Origin: Pseudomonadota bacterium
Lineage (GTDB): Bacteria > Pseudomonadota > Alphaproteobacteria > Rhizobiales > MH13
DNA: 64,000 nt
NCBI GenBank assembly: GCA_039024915.1
Contig: JBCCPK010000003.1
Location: forward strand, 248,001 to 312,000
Direction of reading: 5' to 3'
Shown: in pieces, positions 11,928-20,287 of the stretch
Position numbering within the stretch: the first letter of the stretch is position 1
Layout: every line of letters starts with the position of its first letter
Notes under the pieces: model-generated
What the model was told of the DNA's origin: nothing
What the model saw: the letters and a program-made list of their open reading frames with translations, nothing else
The model's database searches: none
Program-made: the position numbers and the translations under genes

Positions 11928-12582
11928 AGCCCGCCCCTCTTACGGTCTGTATGAGGGGCGTGTCCTGGCCTTTGTCGATCTTTGCGCGCAGCCTCGAAAT
12001 ATGGACGTCGATGACGTTGGTCTGGGGATCGAAATGATAATCCCAGACCTTCTCGAGAAGCATGGTACGGGTCACGACCTGCCCTGCATTCTTCATCAGG
12101 AACTCCAAAAGGCGGAATTCGCGTGGTTGCAGAACGATCGTCTCGCCGGCCCGCTTGACCGAGTGCGACAGGCGGTCGAGCTCAAGGTCGCCGACAACGT
12201 AGGTGGTTTGCGCTTCGCCTGGTGCCTGGCGTCGGGCGAGAACTTCGGCGCGCGCCAGCAATTCGGAAAACGCATAGGGTTTGGGCAGGTAATCATCACC
12301 GCCAGCGCGCAGGCCCGCAACGCGGTCATCGACCTCGCCGAGCGCTGACAGGATCAAGGCCGGGGTCTGTTTCCCTGCGGCGCGCATCTCCGAAATGATG
12401 GAAAGGCCGTCGCGTTTGGGGAGCATGCGGTCAACGACCATAACGTCGAAATCATCGGACAGGCCGTACTCGAGGCCGGTATCGCCATCGGCGGCAAAGC
12501 TCGGCGCGTGGCCAGCTTCGCGGAAGCCTTTGACGATAAACGCCGCAGCTTCGACATCGTCTTCGATGATCAGGACCTTCAT
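11905..12582 (-). CDS. OmpR/PhoB-family response regulator
   Basis: A 225-residue regulator: receiver domain (acidic pocket EDD at 8-9, phospho-acceptor Asp51 in 'VVDRMLP', conserved Lys in 'YLPKPYAF') followed by a winged-helix DNA-binding domain ('VLQPREFRLLEFL', 'NVIDVHISRLRAKI', 'VRGAGYVLR'). The start MKVLIIEDD at 12582 is the standard receiver N-terminus; the frame is open further upstream but the extra residues are not domain-like. Its 3' end overlaps the kinase gene. The 151 bp upstream, before degP, contain a strong inverted repeat, so this operon may have its own promoter or be processed from a degP message. Confidence 0.93.
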   Translation of the reverse strand: MKVLIIEDDVEAAAFIVKGFREAGHAPSFAADGDTGLEYGLSDDFDVMVVDRMLPKRDGLSIISEMRAAGKQTPALILSALGEVDDRVAGLRAGGDDYLPKPYAFSELLARAEVLARRQAPGEAQTTYVVGDLELDRLSHSVKRAGETIVLQPREFRLLEFLMKNAGQVVTRTMLLEKVWDYHFDPQTNVIDVHISRLRAKIDKGQDTPLIQTVRGAGYVLRYPT

Positions 12583-12641
12583 ACGATCACGCCTCAGAGC
12601 TTCGGTTGAGTGCAGGCTAGCCCGATTCGGATGATCTGGGC

Positions 12642-12673
12642 GCGCATGGCGGAGCATAGGGCCCGCCATGCGC
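12642..12673 (-). repeat. 11-bp perfect hairpin between degP and the regulator gene
   Basis: GCGCATGGCGG at 12642-12652 is exactly complementary to 12663-12673, with a 10-nt loop. In the minus-strand message it would form a very GC-rich hairpin between degP and the two-component genes. No U-run follows, so it is not a classic intrinsic terminator. It could be an RNA processing or stability element, or a partial terminator lowering downstream expression. Confidence 0.45.
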
Positions 12674-12733
12674 ATCCGTCAGAGCCCGGCGGGGGCGACA
12701 TGATGCCGGGTTCTGAGGGATCTTTGGGATCGA

Positions 12734-14350
12734 TTAGCCGCGATCGGTCGGCAGGGCGACGAAGCGCGACGTACCGTTTGCGTCTTCAACACGCACCAGA
12801 GCCGAGGCCTGCCCATCGCGGGCTGCAGCGCGGAGAGCGCGCTGGACTTCAGCCATGCTCTGCACTTGTTGACCAGCGATTTCGACGATCATATCGCCTT
12901 CCCGCAGGTCCCGATCATCAGCGACGCTGCCCGGCTCAACTTCCGTTACAACCAGACCATTGCCATCTCGGCCCACAGCTTCCGCTGGAGCGATGGTCAC
13001 GCCGAGCTGGTCAAGAATACCCGGCTGTGTTCGGTCAAGTTCAGGGGCGCGGAAGGTGCTTGCCAGTTCACGCTCGGAAGGGAGCAGACCCAATTCGACC
13101 GGGATCGTTTCCGGCTCACCATCGCGCCAGATCAGCAGTTCCACGATCTCTCCGGGATCAAAGTTGCTGATAAGCCGCGCCAGTTCGGTTGGACCCTGGA
13201 CGATCTGACCGTCTACCTGAAGAATCGTGTCGCCGGATTGCAGACCGGCCATGTCGGCTGGCGAACCAGAGGCCGCTGATATGATGATCGCGCCTTCGGT
13301 GCCTTCACGACCGATGCCCTCGGCAAGTTGCTCTGTGACCGCCTGAATGTTCACACCAAGCCAGCCGCGGGCAACAGCACCGGTTTCGATCAAATCGCCA
13401 ATGACATCTTGCACGAGGGTCGATGGAACGGCGAATGCGATACCAACGTTGCCGCCGGACGGTGAGAAGATGGCGGTGTTCACGCCAACGACTTCACCGC
13501 GCATATTGAAGGTTGGGCCACCCGAGTTACCACGGTTGATGGCCGCATCGATCTGCAAAAATTCATCGAAAGGTCCGGGCTGAATATCGCGGCCCTGTTG
13601 GGACACAATGCCAGATGTCACTGAACCACCGAGGCCGAACGGGTTACCGATCGCGATGACCCGCTCACCGATCCGGGGCTGCGCATCGGCGAGACGAACA
13701 AAAGTGAAGTCAGCGCCATCAACCTTCAGGAGCGCCAGGTCGGTGCGGCTGTCGGTACCAAGGACCTGCGCTTCAAGCTCGGTACCGTCCTGCATGACGA
13801 CGGTTACTTCGTCGGCACCATCAACAACGTGGTTGTTGGTGACGAGAAAGCCATCTTCAGAGATGAAGAAGCCGGAGCCTTCACCGCCGCGCGGACGGTT
13901 CGGCCGGCGGTCACCATTGCCTGGACCGCGGCGGAAAAACTCTTCGGCTTCCGGGCCAAAGCGGCGGAAGAAACGGTCGAACGGCGTGCCCTCGGGCAGG
14001 CGGTCGATATCACGGTTGGAGGTCTCAACGGGGGCCGCCGTGCGTACCTGGACGGAGACCACGGCTGGCATGACAGCCTCAACGAGGTCTTCAAAACCTG
14101 GGGGTGGAACGAAGCTGTCCGGCACCACGGCTTCAGCGGCCTGAGCGGCCTGCGTCGCGGTAAAGATCGCCGGAACGGCAAGCGGTACGAGAAGGCCGAG
14201 GCCAAGCGCTGCTGACAAAGCGAGGCTCGACGAGCGGACGAAGAAGGGCCGCTTTCCGGCCTGCGACTGAGCGGCGGACTGATCACCACCGGTCTGAAAA
14301 ACGCCCGACGATGATGGGGGGGTGTTGGGGGATAAATCTGGTTTGGTCAT
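12734..14350 (-). CDS. degP: DegP/HtrA-type periplasmic serine protease (Do family)
   Basis: A 538-residue envelope protease-chaperone that degrades misfolded exported proteins. The hydrophobic export segment is at about 40-72 and the trypsin-like domain has the triad His174 (TNNHVVDGA), Asp204 (SRTDLALLK) and Ser276 (RGNSGGP). Two PDZ domains follow, at about 325-415 ('GWLGVNIQ', 'GLQSGDTILQVDGQ') and 445-530 ('GLVVTEVEPGSVADD'). The N-terminus is longer than a minimal signal peptide, starting with about 40 polar residues before the hydrophobic core. It lies upstream of the regulator-kinase pair on the same strand, a common rhizobial order. Confidence 0.95.
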   Translation of the reverse strand: MTKPDLSPNTPPSSSGVFQTGGDQSAAQSQAGKRPFFVRSSSLALSAALGLGLLVPLAVPAIFTATQAAQAAEAVVPDSFVPPPGFEDLVEAVMPAVVSVQVRTAAPVETSNRDIDRLPEGTPFDRFFRRFGPEAEEFFRRGPGNGDRRPNRPRGGEGSGFFISEDGFLVTNNHVVDGADEVTVVMQDGTELEAQVLGTDSRTDLALLKVDGADFTFVRLADAQPRIGERVIAIGNPFGLGGSVTSGIVSQQGRDIQPGPFDEFLQIDAAINRGNSGGPTFNMRGEVVGVNTAIFSPSGGNVGIAFAVPSTLVQDVIGDLIETGAVARGWLGVNIQAVTEQLAEGIGREGTEGAIIISAASGSPADMAGLQSGDTILQVDGQIVQGPTELARLISNFDPGEIVELLIWRDGEPETIPVELGLLPSERELASTFRAPELDRTQPGILDQLGVTIAPAEAVGRDGNGLVVTEVEPGSVADDRDLREGDMIVEIAGQQVQSMAEVQRALRAAARDGQASALVRVEDANGTSRFVALPTDRG

Positions 14351-14524
14351 GTCGCCTATGATCCTTTTGTATTCTCCAATTGCCGCATCGCAGATGGCCT
14401 GCGACCCAGCGAGAGGGCCGAAAGGCCCCCAGCGATGAACAGTACAATGGTGATCTCGGCGTTACCGTTCCATGTCGGGCTGATTAAACCTTCGTAATGT
14501 TGGTGCCCTTTTCCTTCCCCTGCA
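14351..14524. other. Intergenic region upstream of degP
   Basis: A 174-bp gap between degP and the hydrolase-OsmC gene, both on the minus strand. It includes a short hairpin (GGGCC-GAAA-GGCCC at 14415-14428) and must carry the degP promoter. No convincing -35/-10 pair or heat-shock element could be assigned by eye. Confidence 0.4.
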
Positions 14525-15778
14525 TTAAGCCGTGTTGACAGCGCAGCGCGTTACAACCGCTGATCCCTTGGTCATGGTTTTATGCACCGGACATTTGTCA
14601 GCGATCTCGACAAGCTTGGCGTGAACCTCTGGTTTAACGTCGCCTGACAGGTGGATGATCCGTTCAAAGCGGTCGATCTTGCCGGTTCGGGTGTTCCACT
14701 GTTCACCGCAATCGGCGCAGTCTTCAACACGAACCTTTTCATGTTCCACCGTTACTGCAACGGGGGGCAAGTCGAGCTTTTTAAAGTCTGCGTACATGCG
14801 CAACGTCATTGTCGTGCATGCGCCCAGCGCTGCCGACAAGAGATCATATGGCGCGGGACCGGTGTCCATGCCGCCGACAGTTTCCGGCTCATCTGCAAGC
14901 AGACCATGCGGGCCCATTCGCACCGATGCCTGAAACTTACCTTCACCGGTCTCAGCAACGGAAATACGGGCTTTGTCGACCTCACCATCGAAGCTTGGCG
15001 CCATGGTCTCCGCGGGCGGGACGTACCGCTCTGACCAAGCCGCAATCATCTTGGCAACGTAAGTTGCGTCAGAATGATCGGTCAGCAGGTGATCGGCGCC
15101 ATCGAGCGTGACAAAACTCTTGGGGTGCTTGGCGGCGTTGTAGATCGCCGATGCGTTTTCGATACCGACTGTCGCATCAACCGGCGAATGAAAAACCATC
15201 AGCGCCTTACGCATGCTGCCGATCCTGGGTTCCAGGTTTTGACTGGCGACATCGTCAAGGAACTGCTTTTCGATCGTAAAGGTTCGGCCCGCAAGTTTAA
15301 CCTCGGCTTTGCCCTCGGCTTCGATGCGCGCGACGTCCGCTTCAAAGTTATGAACGACATGGGCCGTGTCAGCAGGAGCTCCGATCGTAGCAACGGCCTT
15401 GACTTCGGGTATCTGCCCGGCGGCAGCCAAAACAGCGGCACCGCCGAGCGAGTGCCCGATCAACAGCGCTGGGGCCTCGTCATTGGCGCGCATCCAATCA
15501 ACCGCACTCAGCAGATCGGCCACGTTCGATGAGAAATTTGTCGAGGCGAAGTCGCCGTCGGAATGCCCCAGCCCCGTGAAGTCAAACCGCAAGGTGGCGA
15601 TGCCGTGCGCCGCCAACTCAGATGCGATGCGCTTGGCGGCAAAGACGTCCTTGGAGCAGGTGAAGCAATGCGCAAACAAAGCGCATGCTCGAGGCTTTCC
15701 GGCGGGCCTGTCAAAACGGGCGGCGAGGTCGGCGCCAGAGGCGCCTTTGAACGTGATGCGGGTGGTTGAGATGGGCAT
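14525..15778 (-). CDS. Bifunctional alpha/beta hydrolase - OsmC fusion protein
   Basis: A 417-residue two-domain protein. Residues about 1-255 are an alpha/beta hydrolase with the nucleophile elbow 'GHSLGG', an oxyanion segment 'AHCFTCSKD' and a late 'DGADHLL' His region. Residues about 270-417 are an OsmC/Ohr-type domain with the redox Cys pair, one in 'LSAALGACTTMTLRMYAD' and one in 'DKCPVHKTM'. OsmC domains reduce organic hydroperoxides; the fused hydrolase substrate is unknown. This fusion is a recognised family. The start at 15778 (MPISTTRITF) has GGAAAG about 9 nt upstream; the longer frame to 15835 is unlikely to be translated. Confidence 0.92.
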   Translation of the reverse strand: MPISTTRITFKGASGADLAARFDRPAGKPRACALFAHCFTCSKDVFAAKRIASELAAHGIATLRFDFTGLGHSDGDFASTNFSSNVADLLSAVDWMRANDEAPALLIGHSLGGAAVLAAAGQIPEVKAVATIGAPADTAHVVHNFEADVARIEAEGKAEVKLAGRTFTIEKQFLDDVASQNLEPRIGSMRKALMVFHSPVDATVGIENASAIYNAAKHPKSFVTLDGADHLLTDHSDATYVAKMIAAWSERYVPPAETMAPSFDGEVDKARISVAETGEGKFQASVRMGPHGLLADEPETVGGMDTGPAPYDLLSAALGACTTMTLRMYADFKKLDLPPVAVTVEHEKVRVEDCADCGEQWNTRTGKIDRFERIIHLSGDVKPEVHAKLVEIADKCPVHKTMTKGSAVVTRCAVNTA

Positions 15779-15922
15779 GAGCGAAGACTTTCCGACGAAT
15801 GGGCGAGTGCCGGTGTCTCGCATGTCAGCATCCACAAGCGCAATTCACGCTTCCGCACGGCTGCGCACGCGCAAGTGAAACAGGGGTGAGATCGACGCTC
15901 TACCGTAGCAAGTAGGGACCGA

Positions 15923-16393
15923 TCACTCGTCTTTGAGAAGGGCGTCGAGTTTGGCGCGCTCTTCTGGCGTGAGTTGGACAGGGCTGGAAGCAACAGTGGA
16001 CCGACGGCGTAACCGCAGAAGAATGAAGGCCGCCGCCAGGGCCAGGATAGCCGCGGGGCCGAACCAAAGGAGGATAGTCTGTTGGTTCACCGGCGGGCGC
16101 AGCAAGACAAAGTCGCCGTAACGCGCCACCAAAAAGTCGAGGACCTCTTGGTCGCTATCGCCATCAACCAAGCGCTCCCGAACCAGAATTCGAAGATCGC
16201 GCGCAAGCTGCGCATTGGATTCGTCGATGCTCTCATTCTGACAGACAAGGCAGCGGATCTCAGCCGACAAATCTCGCGCGCGTTGCTCAAGGACGGGGTC
16301 GTCCAGCACCTCGTCGGGCTGCACTGCGAAGCTCGGAGAAGCCATCAGTGTTAGCGCCAGCGCAGCTGCCAATGCGGCAAGCTGGCGGATCAT
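15923..16393 (-). CDS. ccmH: Cytochrome c maturation protein CcmH (CycL)
   Basis: A 156-residue membrane-anchored thiol-redox protein of the system I cytochrome c maturation pathway. A signal peptide covers about 1-23. The redox motif RCLVCQ (Cys48, Cys51) reduces apocytochrome CXXCH cysteines before heme attachment, and a C-terminal transmembrane helix at about 104-125 is followed by a basic tail. The start ATG overlaps the ccmF stop by 4 bp. Last gene of the ccmI-E-F-H run. Confidence 0.95.
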   Translation of the reverse strand: MIRQLAALAAALALTLMASPSFAVQPDEVLDDPVLEQRARDLSAEIRCLVCQNESIDESNAQLARDLRILVRERLVDGDSDQEVLDFLVARYGDFVLLRPPVNQQTILLWFGPAAILALAAAFILLRLRRRSTVASSPVQLTPEERAKLDALLKDE

Positions 16394-18393
16394 TCAGCTG
16401 GCTCCATCCCGACCGGGATCTTCGGCGCACGCTTTTTCTTGGCGCGGACGGGTGCGCCGATGCGCAACCGGCGATCCATCAGGGATACGAGACCACCGGC
16501 CGCCATGATCAGTGAACCGATCCAAATCAGGGTCACAAGGGGCTTGTGGTAAAGCCGGACGACTGTACCGCCATCTGCGGTCGGGTCACCGGGAGAAATG
16601 AACAGTTGGGAGAAGCCGCTGGTGTAGAAAGCGGCCTCGGTGGTTGGGAAGTTGCGCGAAGGATAGATGCGCCGAGATGGCTCCATCGTGCTCAGCAAGA
16701 CGCCACCCTCGCGCAAGGAGAACTGGGCGACGATCTCCTGATAATTTGGCCCAGTATTTGGGCTCAGGCCATCGAAAGTGAACTCGTATCCCGCAATCTC
16801 GACGACGTCACCGGGCCGAACCGTGGTGATCCGCTCGGTTTCAAATGCCGACACACCGACAATTCCAAGCACCAAGACGCCGACGCCGAAGTGCGCGGTC
16901 GTCGTGCCCCATGCCGAGCGCGGCAAGTTGCGCAGACGACGGAAGCTATCGGCAATCGGCGAGGAGAACGCCTTGACGCGGGCCAAAGGCTCGGCAATCG
17001 CTCCAAGCATGACCCACACCGCCACAGCAATCGCAATCGCTTTGATCCACGCATCCATGCCAAACAAAGCGAATACGCACGCCAGGGCCACAACGGCCGC
17101 AAGCGCAGCCCACCAGACCCGATGCAACGCGGTCATCAGATCGCCGCGCTTCCACGCAAGCAGCGGGCCCAGCGGCAGGGCAATCAGCAGTGGAAGCATA
17201 AGCGGTAGGAACGTCATATTAAAGAAAGGCGGACCGACAGAGATCTTGTCGTCCGAGACCGCTTCAAGAAGCAGAGGGTAGAGCGTTCCAAGCAGGACCG
17301 TCGCCGTGGACACCGACAACAGTAGATTGTTGACGACAAGTGCGCCTTCGCGACTAACAGGTGCAAACATTCCACCTTGCCGCAGTTCTCCGGCGCGAAG
17401 TGCAAACAACGCAAAAGCCCCGCCAATGAAAACAAGCAGAATAAGCAGAATGAAAAGCCCGCGTTCGGGATCGGTGGCGAACGCATGGACCGACGTCAAA
17501 ACGCCGGAGCGAACAAGGAAGGTCCCGAGCAACGATAACGAGAAAGCAACGATGGCCAGCAGCACCGTCCAGACCTTCAAAGCTTCGCGCTTTTCCATCA
17601 CGATGGCCGAGTGCAAAAGCGCAGTAGCTGCTAGCCATGGCATAAACGATGCGTTCTCGACCGGGTCCCAGAACCACCATCCACCCCAGCCAAGCTCGTA
17701 ATAAGCCCAGAAAGAACCGACCGAAATACCCAGCGTGAGGAACATCCATGCTGCCAGCGTCCATGGCCGGACCCAGCGCGCCCATGCTGCGTCAAGGCGC
17801 CCTTCGATGAGCGCTGCGATGGCAAAGGAGAACGAGATTGAAAGGCCGACATAGCCCAGATAGAGAAGCGGCGGGTGAAGCGTCAGACCGACCGCATCTT
17901 GCAAAAGCGGGTTAAGATCCTGCCCTTCGGCCGGGGGCGAGAACACGCGCTCGAACGGGTTGGACGTCAGCAGCATAAACAACAAAAAAGCGACGCTGAC
18001 CCACGCCTGCACCGAAAGGACATTTGCCTTCAGCGTGTTAGGAAGGTTGTTCCCAAAAAGCGCAATGCCAGCCCCGAAGATGCCGAGGATGAGAACCCAT
18101 AAGAGCAAGGAGCCCTCATGGTTGCCCCAGACGCCGGTAAACTTGAAGATGAGCGGCTTTTCGGAATGCGAGTTGTTGACGACGTTTAGGACGGAGAAGT
18201 CTGAGACCACATAGGCATAGGTCAACGCGGCAAACGACGAGGCCAAGAAAAAGCACTGCATAAGCGCCGTCGTATCGCCGATCTTCATCAGGCCGACGTC
18301 GCCGGTCCGCGCGCCCCAAAACGGCAGCACGCTCTGCGTCAGCGCCATGACAAGGGCAAGGATCAGAACATAATGGCCAAGTTCAACGATCAT
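16390..18393 (-). CDS. ccmF: Heme lyase subunit CcmF (CycK)
   Basis: A 667-residue polytopic inner-membrane protein that ligates heme delivered by CcmE to apocytochrome c. Many hydrophobic helices are present, with the tryptophan-rich WWD heme-handling motif in 'GWGGWWFWDPVENASFMPW' and the preceding 'GVWGNHEGSLLLW' loop. Length is typical. It sits 24 bp after ccmE and overlaps ccmH by 4 bp. Confidence 0.97.
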   Translation of the reverse strand: MIVELGHYVLILALVMALTQSVLPFWGARTGDVGLMKIGDTTALMQCFFLASSFAALTYAYVVSDFSVLNVVNNSHSEKPLIFKFTGVWGNHEGSLLLWVLILGIFGAGIALFGNNLPNTLKANVLSVQAWVSVAFLLFMLLTSNPFERVFSPPAEGQDLNPLLQDAVGLTLHPPLLYLGYVGLSISFSFAIAALIEGRLDAAWARWVRPWTLAAWMFLTLGISVGSFWAYYELGWGGWWFWDPVENASFMPWLAATALLHSAIVMEKREALKVWTVLLAIVAFSLSLLGTFLVRSGVLTSVHAFATDPERGLFILLILLVFIGGAFALFALRAGELRQGGMFAPVSREGALVVNNLLLSVSTATVLLGTLYPLLLEAVSDDKISVGPPFFNMTFLPLMLPLLIALPLGPLLAWKRGDLMTALHRVWWAALAAVVALACVFALFGMDAWIKAIAIAVAVWVMLGAIAEPLARVKAFSSPIADSFRRLRNLPRSAWGTTTAHFGVGVLVLGIVGVSAFETERITTVRPGDVVEIAGYEFTFDGLSPNTGPNYQEIVAQFSLREGGVLLSTMEPSRRIYPSRNFPTTEAAFYTSGFSQLFISPGDPTADGGTVVRLYHKPLVTLIWIGSLIMAAGGLVSLMDRRLRIGAPVRAKKKRAPKIPVGMEPAE

Positions 18394-18417
18394 GGTTGGT
18401 CAGTTCCCCTGGCATGA

Positions 18418-18879
18418 TCAGTAGTCGCTCTGCGGCGCGGCTTGCGCTTCGCCCTGCCAAACGCCCTGCTGGCGCAGGCTCTCGGCAACTTCGGCGGGCA
18501 TGTAGTTTTCATCGTGGCGTGCCAAAACGGTGTCGGCCTGAAAAAGGCCATCGGCACCGAGATAGCCTTCGGTAACGACCCCCTGCCCTTCGCGGAATAA
18601 ATCCGGCAGAATACCGGTGTACGAAACCGTGATAACGGTGTTGGTGTCGGTGACGCCGAAGCTCACCGTGTCGCCCACGCCGCGTATAACGCTCCCCGCT
18701 TCAACAAGCCCACCAAGGCGGATGCGTTGCCCCTCGCCATAGGGCTGTGAATACAGGTCTGTCGGTGAGGAAAAGAACGCAATGGATTCGCGCATGGCGA
18801 AAAGGACAAGTCCGGTCGCCACAGCGAGCAGGCTGAAAGCAACTGTTATCAAAAAAAGGCGCTGGCCCTTTCGGGTCAT
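18418..18879 (-). CDS. ccmE: Periplasmic heme chaperone CcmE (CycJ)
   Basis: A 153-residue membrane-anchored heme chaperone. An N-terminal transmembrane helix at about 8-28 is followed by an OB-fold beta domain and the heme-binding His122 in 'VLARHDENYMP', with the conserved Tyr four residues later. The start at 18879 (MTRKGQR) is the usual family N-terminus; a longer frame to 18912 exists. A promoter-like pair lies 55-83 bp upstream of this start, in the 145-bp gap after ccmI. No ccmD-like small gene was found there. Confidence 0.95.
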   Translation of the reverse strand: MTRKGQRLFLITVAFSLLAVATGLVLFAMRESIAFFSSPTDLYSQPYGEGQRIRLGGLVEAGSVIRGVGDTVSFGVTDTNTVITVSYTGILPDLFREGQGVVTEGYLGADGLFQADTVLARHDENYMPAEVAESLRQQGVWQGEAQAAPQSDY

Positions 18880-18933
18880 CGGGTCAATCGTCCTGTGCCG
18901 TTTCAGCGACAAAGTGTGGAATGGTTCTAACCA

Positions 18934-18962
18934 TGTATAAGATGACGGTGATGCTCGCTCAA
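18934..18962 (-). promoter_or_regulatory. Putative sigma70-type promoter for ccmE-ccmF-ccmH
   Basis: On the minus strand a -35 TTGAGC (18962-18957) is separated by 17 nt from a -10 TATACA (18939-18934). Transcription would start near 18927, about 48 nt upstream of the ccmE ATG. It would allow ccmEFH expression independent of ccmI. Support is pattern only. Confidence 0.45.
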
Positions 18963-19024
18963 GCGCGTCAAAGTGCCCATAGTGCCCCCCGAAGATCGGG
19001 GATTTCGCACTGCCGATCTCAAAG

Positions 19025-20176
19025 CTACATTTGGGTTAGCCCCGTCTCCTCGGCAATGGTCAGCAATCGCAAACGAGCTGGATTATCAGTCGCGAAGACA
19101 TCAAGCGCACGCTCCAGAGCAATGCGGGCCTGAGCGGGACGTTCGAGTGCCATGTAGGAGCGGATGAGCTGGCTCCAACCAGCCAAATCATCCGGTTGGT
19201 CGGCGAGACGGGCGGCAAGACCTTCGACCATACCCTCAATAGCTTCGCGGCGCTGCGCCTCGGGCAAGTTGGCGATCGCCGCAGCACTCTCCGGCGAAGG
19301 TACCTGCGGGCGACCGGCCACGTTCCCGGCGTCGAGATCGGCCAAAAGACCCGCCACGCTCTGCGCCCAAGGCGCGTCAGGGCCACCATCGCGCTGCAAT
19401 GACAGCAAAGCGGCGCGCGCCTCATCATGATTGCCATCCTGGATCATGCCCAAAGCGCGATAGTAACGGGCCTTGGGAAAGATGGGGTCAATCTCGAGTG
19501 CAGCCTCGAAGCGGTTCATGGCTTCTTGCGTCACCAGCCCCTGACTTTCGATGACGATGACCTCGCCGAGATCTGTCAGAAGTGCCGGGTCATTGCCTCG
19601 AAGGCGCAGCAGTTGGGCGTAGGCGTTGCGCGCCTGCGCAAACTGGCCCTGGCGCGAGTAAATGGGAGCCAAAATGCTCCATCCACGCAAATCGTCAGGG
19701 TTCTGGCGCACAGCGTCTTCCACACGTGCGATGAGAATGGCGGCGTCTTGCTGGTCGGTATTGGCCTCCAGGCGCTCGGCCAGCGGCCTATCTGGCAGCC
19801 CCGGCGCGCCAAGCCAGTTATAAAGCGAAAGCGCCCCGACGGGTACCGCAACAAAAGCGATCATCAGGACCAAGCGCCCATGCCAGATGCCCGCCCTACC
19901 GGCGCGGCTACTGTTTTCAGAACCCGCGTCTGCTGCCTTCAATAGCCGTCGCGAAATTTCGATCCGCGCCGCTTCGGCCTCAGTTTCGCTGAGAATGCCA
20001 CGCGCCTTGTCGCGGTCAATCTCCGCAAGCTGATCCTTGTAGACTTCTGCATCCGATCCACCGCCAACCTCTTCGTCAGCTTCTGGTTTCGCGCCAACCG
20101 TCCGTCCCCGAGCGAACGGGACGAGGACGGCAATAGCGGCAAGCGCTGTCAAAAGGGCAAATGCTATCCAGATCAT
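19025..20176 (-). CDS. ccmI: Cytochrome c biogenesis protein CcmI (CycH)
   Basis: A 383-residue apocytochrome chaperone. Two transmembrane helices (about 1-20 and 95-115) enclose a cytoplasmic loop whose 'YKDQLAEIDRDKARGILSETEAEAARIEISRR' region is family-typical (CcmI N-terminal domain). The periplasmic C-terminal part consists of TPR-type repeats ('GWSILAPIYSRQGQFAQARNAYAQ'). The start at 20176 (MIWIAFALL) begins directly with the first helix; a longer in-frame start is less likely. First gene of the ccm cluster. Confidence 0.93.
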   Translation of the reverse strand: MIWIAFALLTALAAIAVLVPFARGRTVGAKPEADEEVGGGSDAEVYKDQLAEIDRDKARGILSETEAEAARIEISRRLLKAADAGSENSSRAGRAGIWHGRLVLMIAFVAVPVGALSLYNWLGAPGLPDRPLAERLEANTDQQDAAILIARVEDAVRQNPDDLRGWSILAPIYSRQGQFAQARNAYAQLLRLRGNDPALLTDLGEVIVIESQGLVTQEAMNRFEAALEIDPIFPKARYYRALGMIQDGNHDEARAALLSLQRDGGPDAPWAQSVAGLLADLDAGNVAGRPQVPSPESAAAIANLPEAQRREAIEGMVEGLAARLADQPDDLAGWSQLIRSYMALERPAQARIALERALDVFATDNPARLRLLTIAEETGLTQM

Positions 20177-20287
20177 GGGCTCGAAACAGCTCAATGGTGT
20201 GCGGGAGATATAGCCCCTCTGGTCGCGCTTTTAAGCAGGCAATTTGTCCGCCATCTGGCGGAGATCGGGGAAAGGTGCGGTTTGCCT

